Assembly (NCBI RefSeq): GCF_016597785.1
Contig: NZ_JAENJG010000001.1
Location: 124,001 to 188,000 of the forward strand
Direction: 5' to 3'
DNA from: Leucobacter sp. L43
GTDB taxonomy: Bacteria > Actinomycetota > Actinomycetes > Actinomycetales > Microbacteriaceae
Length of the DNA stretch: 64,000 nt
Part shown: positions 52,678-61,506 of the stretch, in pieces
Layout: each line of letters opens with the position of its first letter
How positions within the stretch are numbered: the stretch's first letter is position 1
Notes under the pieces: model-generated
What the model saw: only the letters and a program-made list of their open reading frames with translations
The model's database searches: none
What the model was told of the DNA's origin: nothing
Position numbers and translations under genes: made by a program

Positions 52678-53864
52678 CAGCGGACGGAGTCCGCGAGCTC
52701 GGATTCGACGGCGGCGTGGAGGCGTTCCTCCGTCGCTGCGTCGCCGATCCGGGCGATGACCTCGAACAGGAAGCCGCGCACCACGAGCTTGCGCGCCTCC
52801 TCCGCGGAGATGCCGCGGCTCTGCAGGTAGAAGATGTGCTCGTCGTCGAAGCGTCCGGTCGCGCTGGCGTGACCGGCTCCCTCGATGTCGCCGGTCTCGA
52901 TCTCGAGATTCGGGATCGAATCCGCCCGCGTGCCCTCGGTCAGCACCAGGTTTCGGTTCTGCTCGTAGCTGTCGGTGCCGTTGGCGTTGTTGCGGATCAG
53001 CACGTCGCCGATCCAGACGGTGTGAGCGCCCTCGCCCTGCAGCGCGCCCTTGTAGGTGACGCGGCTGCGCGTGTGGGGAGCGTCGTGGTCCATGTACACC
53101 TGGTGCTCCAGGTGCTGACCGGCGTCGGCGAAGTACGCGCCGAGCGCTTCCCCGTTGGCGCCCTCGTGATCGAGATGGATCGAGGGGTTCAAGCGGACGA
53201 TCTTCCCGCCGAGTGACACGACGATGTGCGTCACCGACGCGTCACGGCCGACCGTCGCGTAGTGGCTCGCGAGGTGAATGGCCTCGTCGTTCCACTGCTG
53301 CACGCTCACGACCGTCAGCTTCGCGCCGTCGCCGACGACGATTTCGACATTCTCGGAGAGATGAGCGGCGCCCGTGTTCTCGAGGATGACGAGGCCCTGG
53401 GAGTGCGGGGCAGCTTCGATGACGGTGTGGCCGGCGCGCGGCGTCGTATCGAGTGCGTCACGCGTGACCACAGCGGTCACCGGCTCTTCCGACGACACCG
53501 TCACGACGTGCGCCTCACCGAACGCCGACCAGGCCGCAGCAGCGCCGCGCTCCTCGGGCGTTCCGGCGCGTCCGATGCGCGCGTCCGATCGCGCGACCCA
53601 CTCCGACGTCACGCCGGCGACCGCCGAAACGGACACGGGTACCCGCGATCCGTCGAGCTGGCCGTTGAGCAGCGCGTCGAGTTTCGCGACGGGCGTGTAC
53701 TTCCAGACCGCTTCGCGGCCCGTCACCTCGGCGAAGTCGGCGACGTCGGTCGATACGGGCCGCTCCGACCGGGTCTGGACGGGCACGCGGTTCGCCCAGT
53801 CCCCGTCGGAGTGCGCGGTCAGGCCGTGCTGAGCAGTTTCCTTCGGTGCAACAGCTTGCGTCAT
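52677..53864 (-). CDS. sufD: Fe-S cluster assembly protein SufD
   Basis: Scaffold partner of SufB in the SufBCD complex. The product has 395 residues with the beta-helix domain characteristic of SufB/D and the C-terminal HASATGRFDDEHIFYLQSRGISAEEARKLVVRGFL. ATG overlaps the sufB stop (TAATG). Confidence 0.95.
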   Translation of the reverse strand: MTQAVAPKETAQHGLTAHSDGDWANRVPVQTRSERPVSTDVADFAEVTGREAVWKYTPVAKLDALLNGQLDGSRVPVSVSAVAGVTSEWVARSDARIGRAGTPEERGAAAAWSAFGEAHVVTVSSEEPVTAVVTRDALDTTPRAGHTVIEAAPHSQGLVILENTGAAHLSENVEIVVGDGAKLTVVSVQQWNDEAIHLASHYATVGRDASVTHIVVSLGGKIVRLNPSIHLDHEGANGEALGAYFADAGQHLEHQVYMDHDAPHTRSRVTYKGALQGEGAHTVWIGDVLIRNNANGTDSYEQNRNLVLTEGTRADSIPNLEIETGDIEGAGHASATGRFDDEHIFYLQSRGISAEEARKLVVRGFLFEVIARIGDAATEERLHAAVESELADSVR

Positions 53865-55282
53865 TATCCGACGGATCCTTCCATGCCCATCTCGATGAGC
53901 TTGTTCAGTTCGAGCGCGTACTCCATGGGCAACTCGCGAGCGATCGGCTCGATGAAGCCGCGGACGATCATCGCCATGCCCTCTTCCTCGGCGAGCCCGC
54001 GGCTCATGAGGTAGAACAGCTGCTCCTCGCTGACGCGGGAGACCGTGGCTTCGTGTCCGAGCTCCGCGTCATCCGTGCGGATGTCGATCGCCGGGTAGGT
54101 GTCGCTGCGCGAGATCGTGTCGACGAGCAGCGCGTCGCAGACCACCGAGTTGGCGGAGTGCCGGGCGTTAGCCTCGATGCGCACCTCACCGCGGTAGCCG
54201 GTGCGTCCGCCGCCCCGAGCGATGGACTTCGCGAGGATCGAGGACTTCGTGTTCGGCGCGAGGTGGATCATCTTCGCACCGGTGTCCTGGTGCTGGCCCG
54301 GTCCCGCGAAGGCGACCGACAGCGTTTCGCCCTTGGCGTGCTCACCCGTGAGGTAGATCGACGGGTACTTCATGGTGACCTTCGAGCCGATGTTGCCATC
54401 GACCCACTCCATGGTCGCGCCCTCTTCGGCGATCGCACGCTTGGTGACCAGGTTGTACACGTTGGTCGACCAGTTCTGGATCGTGGTGTAGCGCACTCGC
54501 GCGTTCTTCTTCACGATGATCTCGACGACGGCGGAGTGCAGCGAGTCCGACTTGTAGATCGGCGCCGTGCAACCCTCGATGTAGTGCACGTAGCTGCCCT
54601 CGTCGGCGATGATGAGCGTGCGCTCGAACTGGCCCATGTTCTCCGTGTTGATGCGGAAGTAGGCCTGGAGCGGGATCTCGACGTGGACGCCCTTGGGAAC
54701 GTACACGAAGGAGCCGCCCGACCAGACGGCCGTGTTCAGCGCCGCGAACTTGTTGTCGCCGGAGGGGATGACGGTGCCGAAGTACTCTTCGAAGATCTCG
54801 GGGTGCTCGCGGAGCGCCGTGTCGGTGTCGAGGAAGAGCACGCCCTGCTCCTCCAGGTCCTCGCGGATCTGGTGGTAGACGACCTCCGACTCGTACTGAG
54901 CCGCCACGCCGGCGACGAGGCGCTGGCGCTCTGCCTCGGGGATGCCGAGACGCTCGTAGGTCTCCTTGATCTCCTCGGGCAGCTCCTCCCACGTGGTGGC
55001 CTGCTTCTCCGTGGAGCGCACGAAGTACTTGATGTTGTCGAAGTCGATATCGGAGAGGTCGGCGCCCCACGCTGGCATCGGCTTCCGACCGAAGATCTGC
55101 AGCGCTTTCAGGCGACGCTGGAGCATCCATTCCGGCTCGTTCTTCAGTGCCGAAATCTCGCGCACGACCTGCTCGCTGAGTCCGCGCTTTGCAATCGCGC
55201 CGGCTTCGTCGCTGTCGTGCCAGCCGAATTCGTACTGGCCCAAGCCTTCGAGCTCGGGTCGGTCGATCAGTACCTCTGGCAT
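53864..55282 (-). CDS. sufB: Fe-S cluster assembly protein SufB
   Basis: Scaffold on which the Fe-S cluster is built. The product has 472 residues: [13 protein letters not shown] at the N-terminus, [28 protein letters not shown] (conserved Cys), [14 protein letters not shown], and C-terminal [16 protein letters not shown]. The start ATG 55282 follows GAGGGAGGG. The candidate promoter lies about 200 nt upstream, so the leader is long. First gene of sufB-sufD-Rieske-sufC-DUF59. No sufR, sufS or sufU is present beside it. Confidence 0.96.
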   Translation of the reverse strand: MPEVLIDRPELEGLGQYEFGWHDSDEAGAIAKRGLSEQVVREISALKNEPEWMLQRRLKALQIFGRKPMPAWGADLSDIDFDNIKYFVRSTEKQATTWEELPEEIKETYERLGIPEAERQRLVAGVAAQYESEVVYHQIREDLEEQGVLFLDTDTALREHPEIFEEYFGTVIPSGDNKFAALNTAVWSGGSFVYVPKGVHVEIPLQAYFRINTENMGQFERTLIIADEGSYVHYIEGCTAPIYKSDSLHSAVVEIIVKKNARVRYTTIQNWSTNVYNLVTKRAIAEEGATMEWVDGNIGSKVTMKYPSIYLTGEHAKGETLSVAFAGPGQHQDTGAKMIHLAPNTKSSILAKSIARGGGRTGYRGEVRIEANARHSANSVVCDALLVDTISRSDTYPAIDIRTDDAELGHEATVSRVSEEQLFYLMSRGLAEEEGMAMIVRGFIEPIARELPMEYALELNKLIEMGMEGSVG

Positions 55283-55485
55283 GATCCCTCCCTCATTCTT
55301 CGTCTCGCCCGGGAAACCCTGGCCGAGCCGGAGGGATCCGGTCGGCGGAGTGCGCGCGTTCCGTGGATGGATGCGCACATCGGGTTCCCTGCAGCGGTGC
55401 AGTATTCTGGGCTTCGTACGTCACCGGGCAGATCCGATGCAGAGCACCGAAACGCTCGGTTCGACGTTCGCAACCACAGCTTCCC

Positions 55486-55508
55486 ATTCTACAGGTTTCC
55501 GATAGTTT
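55486..55508. promoter_or_regulatory. Divergent -10 boxes for sufB and ctaA
   Basis: Minus-strand TAGAAT (55491-55486) points to sufB and plus-strand TAGTTT (55503-55508) to ctaA. No good -35 was found for either. The region 55283-55566 otherwise holds no gene. Confidence 0.4.
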
Positions 55509-55566
55509 CGGGGGATGTCCGCTCAGGGCGTCTCATGACTCTGGGAAGCAGCCGAGAGGAGACCCG

Positions 55567-56517
55567 TTGTCCAGCGCGCCCACCGCAAGCACCATCGCCC
55601 CGCGGCCGCCCGTCCCGCATCTCGGGGTCGCCTCGCGCTTCCTCCGGATCGTGGCCTGGGCGTCCTTCGTGCTGAACACGTTCATCATCGGCACCGGCGG
55701 TGCCGTGCGGCTCACCGGCTCCGGCCTCGGCTGCCCGAACTGGCCGCTCTGCGCCCCCGGCTCGCTCGTTCCCACAGAGGAGCTGACCTACCACTCGCTG
55801 ATCGAGTTCGGAAACCGCACCATCTCCGGACCGTTGCTGATCAGCGCGATTCTCGTCTTCGTGCTCACGTGGCGGCTGCGCGCGAGCCGTCGCGACCTCT
55901 TCGCGATCGCGTCGGTGGTCCTGGGTCTCGTGGTGCTGCAGGCCCTCATCGGAGGCATCATCGTCTGGCTCCACCTGAACGCGAACCTCGTCGGCATTCA
56001 CTACGTGATCTCGCTCGCGCTCGTCTGCATCACGGCGGCCTACCTCACCCGCATGTACGAGATGGGCGGGCCCCGCGAACGCGTGGTGCCGAAGGAGTTC
56101 GCGATCCTCACGCACGTGACCACGCTCGCGATGGCGGTCACGGTGATCTTCGGTGTGCTGACGACCGGGTCGGGCCCGCACTCGGGCGACTCGACCATCC
56201 AACGCGATGGCATCGACGCAGTGCTCATGAGCCACATCCACGCGTGGCCCGGGTACATCGCCTTCGCGTTGACGCTGGCTCTCCTCGTGTGGGCCGCGGC
56301 TCGCCGCCTGCGTCCGCTCCGCTGGGTCATCGCGCTGTTCGCGGCACTCATCGTGCAGATTGCGATCGGGATCTACCAGGCGCGCGCCGGGCTCCCCCCG
56401 TTCGCCGTCGGGGTGCACATGGTGCTCGCGGCGCTCACCGCTGCGGCCATGACGGTCGTAGTGCTGCGTCTCAAGCGGCCGGCAGCTGCACCCGCGGCGG
56501 CGATCGAGGTCGAATAG
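55567..56517 (+). CDS. ctaA: Heme A synthase (COX15/CtaA)
   Basis: Oxidises heme O to heme A for the aa3 oxidase. The product has 316 residues, about eight membrane helices with conserved histidines in TYHSLIEFGNR, VGIHYVIS, LMSHIHAWPG and GVHMVLA, plus the Cys pair in SGLGCPNWPLC. The TTG start at 55567 is set by AGAGGAG five nt upstream; there is no in-frame ATG. Its partner ctaB lies 2 kb away, on the other side of the DUF559 gene. Confidence 0.93.
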   Translation: MSSAPTASTIAPRPPVPHLGVASRFLRIVAWASFVLNTFIIGTGGAVRLTGSGLGCPNWPLCAPGSLVPTEELTYHSLIEFGNRTISGPLLISAILVFVLTWRLRASRRDLFAIASVVLGLVVLQALIGGIIVWLHLNANLVGIHYVISLALVCITAAYLTRMYEMGGPRERVVPKEFAILTHVTTLAMAVTVIFGVLTTGSGPHSGDSTIQRDGIDAVLMSHIHAWPGYIAFALTLALLVWAAARRLRPLRWVIALFAALIVQIAIGIYQARAGLPPFAVGVHMVLAALTAAAMTVVVLRLKRPAAAPAAAIEVE

Positions 56518-56613
56518 GGCTGCTCGCTCTCCCGTCGTTCTCCGGCAATGCGCGCGCCGCTCAGCAGCGGCCCGGGGCGCAGACGCCTGCCGAGCCCTGC
56601 CGCCTGCCGCCTG

Positions 56614-56636
56614 CAGGCCCGCCGCCTACGGGCCTG
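56614..56636 (+). terminator. 8-bp hairpin after ctaA
   Basis: CAGGCCCG (56614-56621) pairs with CGGGCCTG (56629-56636), 7-nt loop. It lies within a short-period repeat tract (GCCGCCT/GGCGCCT units, about 56599-56658), about 100 nt after the ctaA stop. Confidence 0.55.
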
Positions 56637-56685
56637 GCGCCTGGCGCCTGGCGCCTAGCGGAGTCCGATCCCTGCCTCACCCTCC

Positions 56686-56743
56686 CCGAAAGCGCATTTC
56701 GGCACCTGAGTTTGTCCCCGCTGAGCACCAACCGCGCTTTCGG
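56686..56743. repeat. Palindromic element, copy A (58 nt)
   Basis: Ends CCGAAAGCGC and GCGCTTTCGG (10-bp stem 56686-56695 with 56734-56743). Inner blocks ATTTCGGCA and GAGCACCAACC match copies B and C. It sits 3 nt after the stop of the DUF559 gene. Confidence 0.85.
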
Positions 56744-56746
56744 CGA

Positions 56747-57775
56747 CTATCTTTGGCGCGGTGCGGCTGGCTCGAGCGACGACGTGCGGCCCTCCGAGAG
56801 AAACTTCGCGACGGACCTCGGAATGCGCTCCGGTTCGCGTCCGAGCCGAACCAGCATGCGCGCCGCCGTGCGATCGGGCATGAGGAGCACGTCCTCCGCA
56901 TGGAAGCGCAGCCCGCGCCATCCGGCATCACGCGCACCGTCATAGCGGGCGATGTCCCGGAGGTACTGCGTGCGAGAGGTCCGGTGCTGCGCTCCGTCGT
57001 ACTCGAAGAAGCTCCGCGTCGCCTCGTCGGTGAGGTCGAACCGGCCGATCTCCTCGTACACGGTTCGAATCGCGCCCTGAGTCATGAGGTCCGAGATTCC
57101 GACGCTTTCGCCGATGAGCCGCAAGAGCGTCTCCAATCGCGACTCAGCGCCGTGCCTCGCGAGTCTCAGCGCGATACTGAGGCGCACGGCGCCCCGCGTG
57201 CGACGGGCTGCACGAAGATCCTCCATCAGGTGCTCTGAGAGAATCGCCACCGCGTTGTCGAAGTGAGCGGGGCCTCTGTGCAGGAGCGAGTCGAGCGCGA
57301 CGACCAGCTCCGGCCCGGGAAGCATGGTGGCCGCTTCCCTCACAGCGTCGGCCGGGAGCGAAACGGGGAGGCCAAGTGCACTTTCATTCGTCCACAATCC
57401 TGCGGGCACCTGCAGCTCGAGCGCGAGTCCGTTCGTCGTGCGGTGCCCGGCCACGCCAGCCCTGCGCATCGGCGTGGTACCCGGTGCGGAGGCCACATCC
57501 ACTGGGGTTCCGGGCGCGACGTGAAGCGGACAGCCCAGAAGTGCAAGGGCGGTCGCGTGGCTGAAGCGGTCGCCCGGGCGAAGCTTCGGCCGGAGGGCGA
57601 TTGCCCGGCTCACGAGTGAGGGATCGACCTCGCATGCCGTGCGCACGCCGCGGTGCGGGCGAGTGAGCGTGCGGTTGCGCAGCGCTCCCCTGCCGAAACC
57701 GGCGTCGAGTGCCGTTGTGACGGAGAACGGTTGCGTGCCGAATGTCTGCGTGATCCTCAGGAGTTGTCGTGACAT
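56747..57775 (-). CDS. Vsr/DUF559-like endonuclease-fold protein
   Basis: A 342-residue cytoplasmic protein of a kind common in Microbacteriaceae. The N-terminal half resembles AbiEi-type helix-turn-helix proteins (SVTTALDAGFGRGALRNRTLTRPHRGV). The C-terminal ~110 residues look like a Vsr/DUF559 restriction-endonuclease-like domain: FFEYDGAQHRTSRTQYLRDIARYDGARDAGWRGLRFHAEDV, with acidic Glu-Asp and conserved Asp/Arg positions. Whether it cuts DNA is unknown. Surrounded by three palindromic elements and GC-rich repeats, in the middle of the ctaA-ctaB region. ATG 57775 has no clear ribosome-binding site. Confidence 0.75.
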   Translation of the reverse strand: MSRQLLRITQTFGTQPFSVTTALDAGFGRGALRNRTLTRPHRGVRTACEVDPSLVSRAIALRPKLRPGDRFSHATALALLGCPLHVAPGTPVDVASAPGTTPMRRAGVAGHRTTNGLALELQVPAGLWTNESALGLPVSLPADAVREAATMLPGPELVVALDSLLHRGPAHFDNAVAILSEHLMEDLRAARRTRGAVRLSIALRLARHGAESRLETLLRLIGESVGISDLMTQGAIRTVYEEIGRFDLTDEATRSFFEYDGAQHRTSRTQYLRDIARYDGARDAGWRGLRFHAEDVLLMPDRTAARMLVRLGREPERIPRSVAKFLSEGRTSSLEPAAPRQR

Positions 57776-57932
57776 GCGGAGAGCTTGTCACTGTGGGGAC
57801 TGGTCGCGCAGGTGTTATCCACAGGCCCGCCAGCCTACAGCGCGCCGCGCGAGGTGCGATGCGCGACGTGCAATGCGCGATGTGGAGGACTTCGATTGGT
57901 CTGTGGGTCTCGGCCGCCCCAGAGTCTGTGCG

Positions 57933-57988
57933 CGAGAGCGCAGTTCGGCAGCGAACCGCTCTCGGACCGAGCATGAACCGCGCTTTCG
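57933..57988. repeat. Palindromic element, copy B (56 nt)
   Basis: Ends CGAGAGCGC (57933-57941) and GCGCTTTCG (57980-57988) pair with one G-U wobble. Inner blocks AGTTCGGCA and GAGCATGAACC match copies A and C. Confidence 0.82.
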
Positions 57989-58115
57989 ACGGAGGCGCGG
58001 ACGCGAAGAGGTGCGGTGGGGCGAAGGTGCGGACGCGAAGAGGTGCGGAGGCGCGCGCGGCGTTGCACGGGAGCGGAGTGGCACGGAGGGAACGACGGCG
58101 GCCTGGAGAAGGCGC

Positions 58116-58173
58116 TCGAGAGCGCAGTTCGGCATGCAGCGCGCCCTAAATCGAGCACCAATTGCGCTCTCGA
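58116..58173. repeat. Palindromic element, copy C (58 nt)
   Basis: Ends TCGAGAGCGC and GCGCTCTCGA pair perfectly. Compared with copy A, both stem sides changed (A-T to G-C). Inner blocks AGTTCGGCA and GAGCACCAATT match. Confidence 0.82.
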
Positions 58174-58203
58174 ACGGCGCGCGGGAGCGGGCGGGGCGCG
58201 CTT

Positions 58204-58296
58204 GAGCGGGAGCGGGCGGCGCGCGGGAGCGGGCAGGGCGAGCGGGAGCGGGCAGGGCGAGCGGGAGCGGGCAGGGCGCACGGGAGCGGGCGGGGC
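58204..58296 (+). repeat. GC-rich minisatellite, about five 17-19-bp units
   Basis: Units at 58204-58220 (17 bp), 58221-58239, 58240-58258, 58259-58277 and 58278-58296 (19 bp each), core GCGGGAGCGGGCAGGGC with few mismatches; strong purine/GC skew. Confidence 0.88.
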
Positions 58297-58352
58297 GCGC
58301 GCGGGCGGAGCGCGCGCGGGACGCGAAGGACCGGGAGCGCGCGTGCTGAGCG

Positions 58353-58370
58353 AAGCGGCGCGCGCCGCTT
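58353..58370 (-). terminator. 18-nt perfect palindrome at the ctaB stop
   Basis: AAGCGGCGCGCGCCGCTT overlaps the ctaB stop codon (58369-58371); can form a 7-bp stem with a GCGC loop. Confidence 0.5.
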
Positions 58371-59301
58371 AGAAGGGCAGCAGTGCGTCGACCGCGATCA
58401 CGAGCGAGATGACCGAGAGGTAGATGTTCGCCGTGTGGAACACCTGCATCGGCTTCCCGGCCTCGCCCCGGATCGCGTGCGCGTACAGCCGGTGCGCCTG
58501 CACGATGAAGTATCCGCCGAATACGAGTGACGCGACGGTGTAGGTCCAGCCCATCTCGGCGACGGGGATCAGCAGCAGGCTCGCCGCGACGGTCGCCCAG
58601 GTGTACAGGATGACTTGCAGCCCGACGGTGACCCGACCGCGCACGACTCCGAGCATCGGCACGCCGGCGGCTGCGTAGTCGTTGCGGTACTTCATCGAGA
58701 GCGGCCAGTAGTGCGCCGGCGTCCAGAGGAAGATGACGAGGAACAGCACCCACGCGGGCCAGTCCAGTGTGCCGGTGACCGCGGCCCACCCGATGAGCAC
58801 GGGGAAGCAGCCGGCGATCCCGCCCCAGACGATGTTCTGCTCGCTGTGACGCTTCAGCACGATCGTGTAGATGACGACGTAGAAGAAGATCGCACCTGCG
58901 GAGAGCGCGGCGGCGAGCAGGTTCGTCGTCAGCGCCAGCCATACGACGGAGAGGAAGCCCATCACCCAGGAGAAGATCAGGGCGTTGCGATCGGAGATCT
59001 CACCGGTGACGAGGGGGCGGTTCTCCGTGCGCTTCATCTTGCGATCCATGTCGCGGTCGATGTAGCAATTGAACGCTCCCGCCGACCCGGCGCTCATGGC
59101 GCCGCCGATGAGGGTCGCGAGCACGAGCCACAGGTTGGGGAGGCCGCCCTGCGCGAGGATCATCGCGGGAACGGTGACCACCAGCAACAGCTCCATGACC
59201 CGGGGTTTCGTCAGGGCGACGTAGTTCTTGACCGTACGGCCGAACGAGGGTCGCCCTGCGGTAGCGCGGGCCTGAGTCTGGGCTGGGATCTGCGTGGACA
59301 T
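58369..59301 (-). CDS. ctaB: Heme O synthase (protoheme IX farnesyltransferase)
   Basis: Adds a farnesyl group to heme B, first step of heme A synthesis. The product has 310 residues, about nine membrane helices, with the UbiA-family motif NCYIDRDMDRKMKRTENRP (Asp-rich, binds the diphosphate) and a second acidic region KYRNDYAAAGVPML. Start at ATG 59301 (or GTG 59304); TACCAT lies 8 nt upstream. Divergent from tkt. Confidence 0.94.
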   Translation of the reverse strand: MSTQIPAQTQARATAGRPSFGRTVKNYVALTKPRVMELLLVVTVPAMILAQGGLPNLWLVLATLIGGAMSAGSAGAFNCYIDRDMDRKMKRTENRPLVTGEISDRNALIFSWVMGFLSVVWLALTTNLLAAALSAGAIFFYVVIYTIVLKRHSEQNIVWGGIAGCFPVLIGWAAVTGTLDWPAWVLFLVIFLWTPAHYWPLSMKYRNDYAAAGVPMLGVVRGRVTVGLQVILYTWATVAASLLLIPVAEMGWTYTVASLVFGGYFIVQAHRLYAHAIRGEAGKPMQVFHTANIYLSVISLVIAVDALLPF

Positions 59302-59309
59302 CACCTTCT

Positions 59310-59334
59310 ATGGTACCCCGCCGTTCGATAAGAT
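59310..59334. promoter_or_regulatory. Divergent -10 boxes for ctaB and tkt
   Basis: Minus-strand TACCAT (59315-59310) is 8 nt before the ctaB ATG. Plus-strand TAAGAT (59329-59334) is about 55 nt before the tkt start, leaving room for a ribosome-binding site. Confidence 0.45.
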
Positions 59335-59389
59335 TGTGCGGGGGTGCGCCAGGGCGGCGTTCACCCCGATTCAGCCGGAAAGGAACGTC

Positions 59390-61477
59390 TTGGCGAACGA
59401 ACTGCAGTGGGATGAACTCGACGATCGCGCGGTCGACACCGCGCGGGTACTTGCGGCGGATGCCGTGGAACAGGTGGGCAACGGGCACCCGGGCACGGCG
59501 ATCAGCCTCGCTCCGGTCTCGTACCTGCTGCACCAGAAGGTGCTCCGTCACGATCCGTCGGATCCTCACTGGGTCGGGCGCGACCGGTTCATCCTCTCCG
59601 TTGGCCACTCGTCGCTCACGCAGTACGTGCAGCTGTACCTCGGCGGGTACGGTCTCGAGCTCGACGATCTGAAGTCGTTGCGCACCTGGGGTTCGAAGAC
59701 GCCGGGCCACCCCGAGTACGGTCACACCGACGGTGTCGAGATCACCACCGGCCCCCTCGGGCAGGGCCTCGCTTCGGCAGTCGGGTTCGCGTACGCCGCG
59801 CGCTACGAGCGCGGCCTGTTCGACCCGGAGGCGGCACCCGGGACGAGCCCCTTCGATCACTTCATCTACGTCGTCGCCGGAGACGGCGATCTGCAGGAGG
59901 GCGTGACGAGCGAGGCGTCGTCGCTCGCCGGTCACCAGGAGCTCGGCAATCTCATCGCGATCTACGACTCCAACCAGATCTCGATCGAGGACGACACGAA
60001 CATCTCGTTCTCCGAGGACGTGGCGAAGCGCTACGAGGCCTACGGGTGGCAGGTCATCGAGGTCGACTGGAAGAAGTCGGGGTCGTACGTCGAGGACATC
60101 GCCGAGCTGCACGGAGCGATCGAAGCCGCTCAGGCGGAGACCTCGAAGCCCTCGCTCATCATCGTCAACACGATCATCGGCTGGCCCTCCCCCGGGAAAC
60201 AGAACACCGGCGGCATTCACGGCGCGAAGCTCGGCTCCGAGGAGCTCGCCGGCCTGAAGACCGCGCTCGGGTTCGATCCGGAGCAGCATTTCGCCGTCGC
60301 GCCTGAGGTGATCGAGCACACCCGCGCGGCCGTGCAGCGCGGGGCGGAGAAGCGTGCTGAGTGGCAGGTGGGATTCGATGCGTGGGCGACCGCGAATCCG
60401 GATCGCAAGGCGCTCTTCGACCGGGTCGAAGCCCAGCAGCTTCCGGCCGAAGCGCTCGAGGTGCTGCCGACGTTCGAGCCCGGCGAGAGCATCGCGACCC
60501 GTTCCGCGAGCGGCAAGGTGCTCGCCGCGCTCGGCCCCGTGATGCCCGAGCTCTGGGGCGGATCCGCCGACCTCGCCGGATCGAACAACACGACCATCCC
60601 GAACGCGCCGTCCTTCGTCCCTGCGGAGCGCTCCACCAACGCGTGGCAGGGCGATCCCTACGGCCGTGTGCTGCACTTCGGCATTCGCGAGCACGCGATG
60701 GGCGCGATCCTCAACGGCATCCAGCTGCACGGGAAGACGCGCAGCTACGGCGGCACCTTCCTGATCTTCAGCGACTACATGCGGCCCGCTGTGCGCCTCG
60801 CCGCCCTGATGAACGTGCCCAGCGTGTTCGTCTGGACGCACGATTCGGTCGCCCTCGGAGAGGACGGACCGACGCACCAGCCGATCGAGCAGCTCGCCAC
60901 GCTCCGCGCGATTCCGAATCTCGCAGTGGTGCGCCCTGCCGACGCCAACGAGACGGCCATCGCTTGGCACGAGATCCTCACGCGCAATGCGGGCCCGTCG
61001 GGCCTCGCGCTCACCCGGCAGAACGTGCCGGTGCTGCCGCGCGGCGGAGATTTCGCGAGCGTCGAGCAGGCCGCGGAGGGAGTGCGAAGGGGCGCCTACG
61101 TGCTCGCCGACTCCCCCACGGATTCGACGGACGTCCTGCTGATCGCCACCGGCTCAGAGGTGCAGCTCGCCGTCGAGGCGCGCGAGCGTCTCGCCGCCGA
61201 GGGCGTGGGAGCGCGCGTCGTGTCGGCGCCGAGCCTCGAGTGGTTCGCCGAGCAGACGGAGGAGTACCGCGAGAGCGTGCTCCCGAAGGCGGTGACCGCG
61301 CGCGTGAGCGTCGAGGCCGGTCTTTCCCTCGGCTGGGACCGGATCGTGGGCGACCGCGGTCGCTCCGTGTCGATCGAGCACTTCGGCGCCTCCGCCGACT
61401 ACCAGACACTCTTCCGCGAGTTCGGCATCACGACCGACGCCGTCGTCGCAGCTGCGCACGCGTCGCTCGCCGCCTGA
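59390..61477 (+). CDS. tkt: Transketolase
   Basis: TPP enzyme that moves two-carbon units between pentose phosphate pathway sugars. The product has 695 residues. Family blocks: GHPGTAISLAP (catalytic His region), TGPLGQGLASAVG, GDGDLQEGVTSEASSLAGH (TPP/metal binding), LHFGIREHAMGAILNG and DSVALGEDGPTHQPIE. Start is TTG 59390, placed by GGAAAGGA five nt upstream; an ATG at 59294 gives an unlikely extra 32 residues overlapping the promoter. First gene of tkt-tal-pgi. Confidence 0.95.
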   Translation: MANELQWDELDDRAVDTARVLAADAVEQVGNGHPGTAISLAPVSYLLHQKVLRHDPSDPHWVGRDRFILSVGHSSLTQYVQLYLGGYGLELDDLKSLRTWGSKTPGHPEYGHTDGVEITTGPLGQGLASAVGFAYAARYERGLFDPEAAPGTSPFDHFIYVVAGDGDLQEGVTSEASSLAGHQELGNLIAIYDSNQISIEDDTNISFSEDVAKRYEAYGWQVIEVDWKKSGSYVEDIAELHGAIEAAQAETSKPSLIIVNTIIGWPSPGKQNTGGIHGAKLGSEELAGLKTALGFDPEQHFAVAPEVIEHTRAAVQRGAEKRAEWQVGFDAWATANPDRKALFDRVEAQQLPAEALEVLPTFEPGESIATRSASGKVLAALGPVMPELWGGSADLAGSNNTTIPNAPSFVPAERSTNAWQGDPYGRVLHFGIREHAMGAILNGIQLHGKTRSYGGTFLIFSDYMRPAVRLAALMNVPSVFVWTHDSVALGEDGPTHQPIEQLATLRAIPNLAVVRPADANETAIAWHEILTRNAGPSGLALTRQNVPVLPRGGDFASVEQAAEGVRRGAYVLADSPTDSTDVLLIATGSEVQLAVEARERLAAEGVGARVVSAPSLEWFAEQTEEYRESVLPKAVTARVSVEAGLSLGWDRIVGDRGRSVSIEHFGASADYQTLFREFGITTDAVVAAAHASLAA

Positions 61478-61506
61478 ACCCGCATCTCTGAAAGGATCAG
61501 CACAGG

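Larger units (their letters stand above)
57776..58368. other. Repeat-rich, GC-skewed intergenic region
   Basis: 593 nt without a gene. It contains palindromic elements B and C, a 20-bp direct repeat with 32-nt period (57997-58016 and 58029-58048), and a 17-19-bp minisatellite at 58204-58296. All reading frames through it are low-complexity products of the repeats. Confidence 0.75.

Noticed and set aside
57815..58942. 375-codon frame with Ala/Arg/Pro/Ser repeats
   Set aside because: Its repeats come from the GC-rich minisatellite at 58204-58296 and the rest is antisense or out of frame with ctaB.
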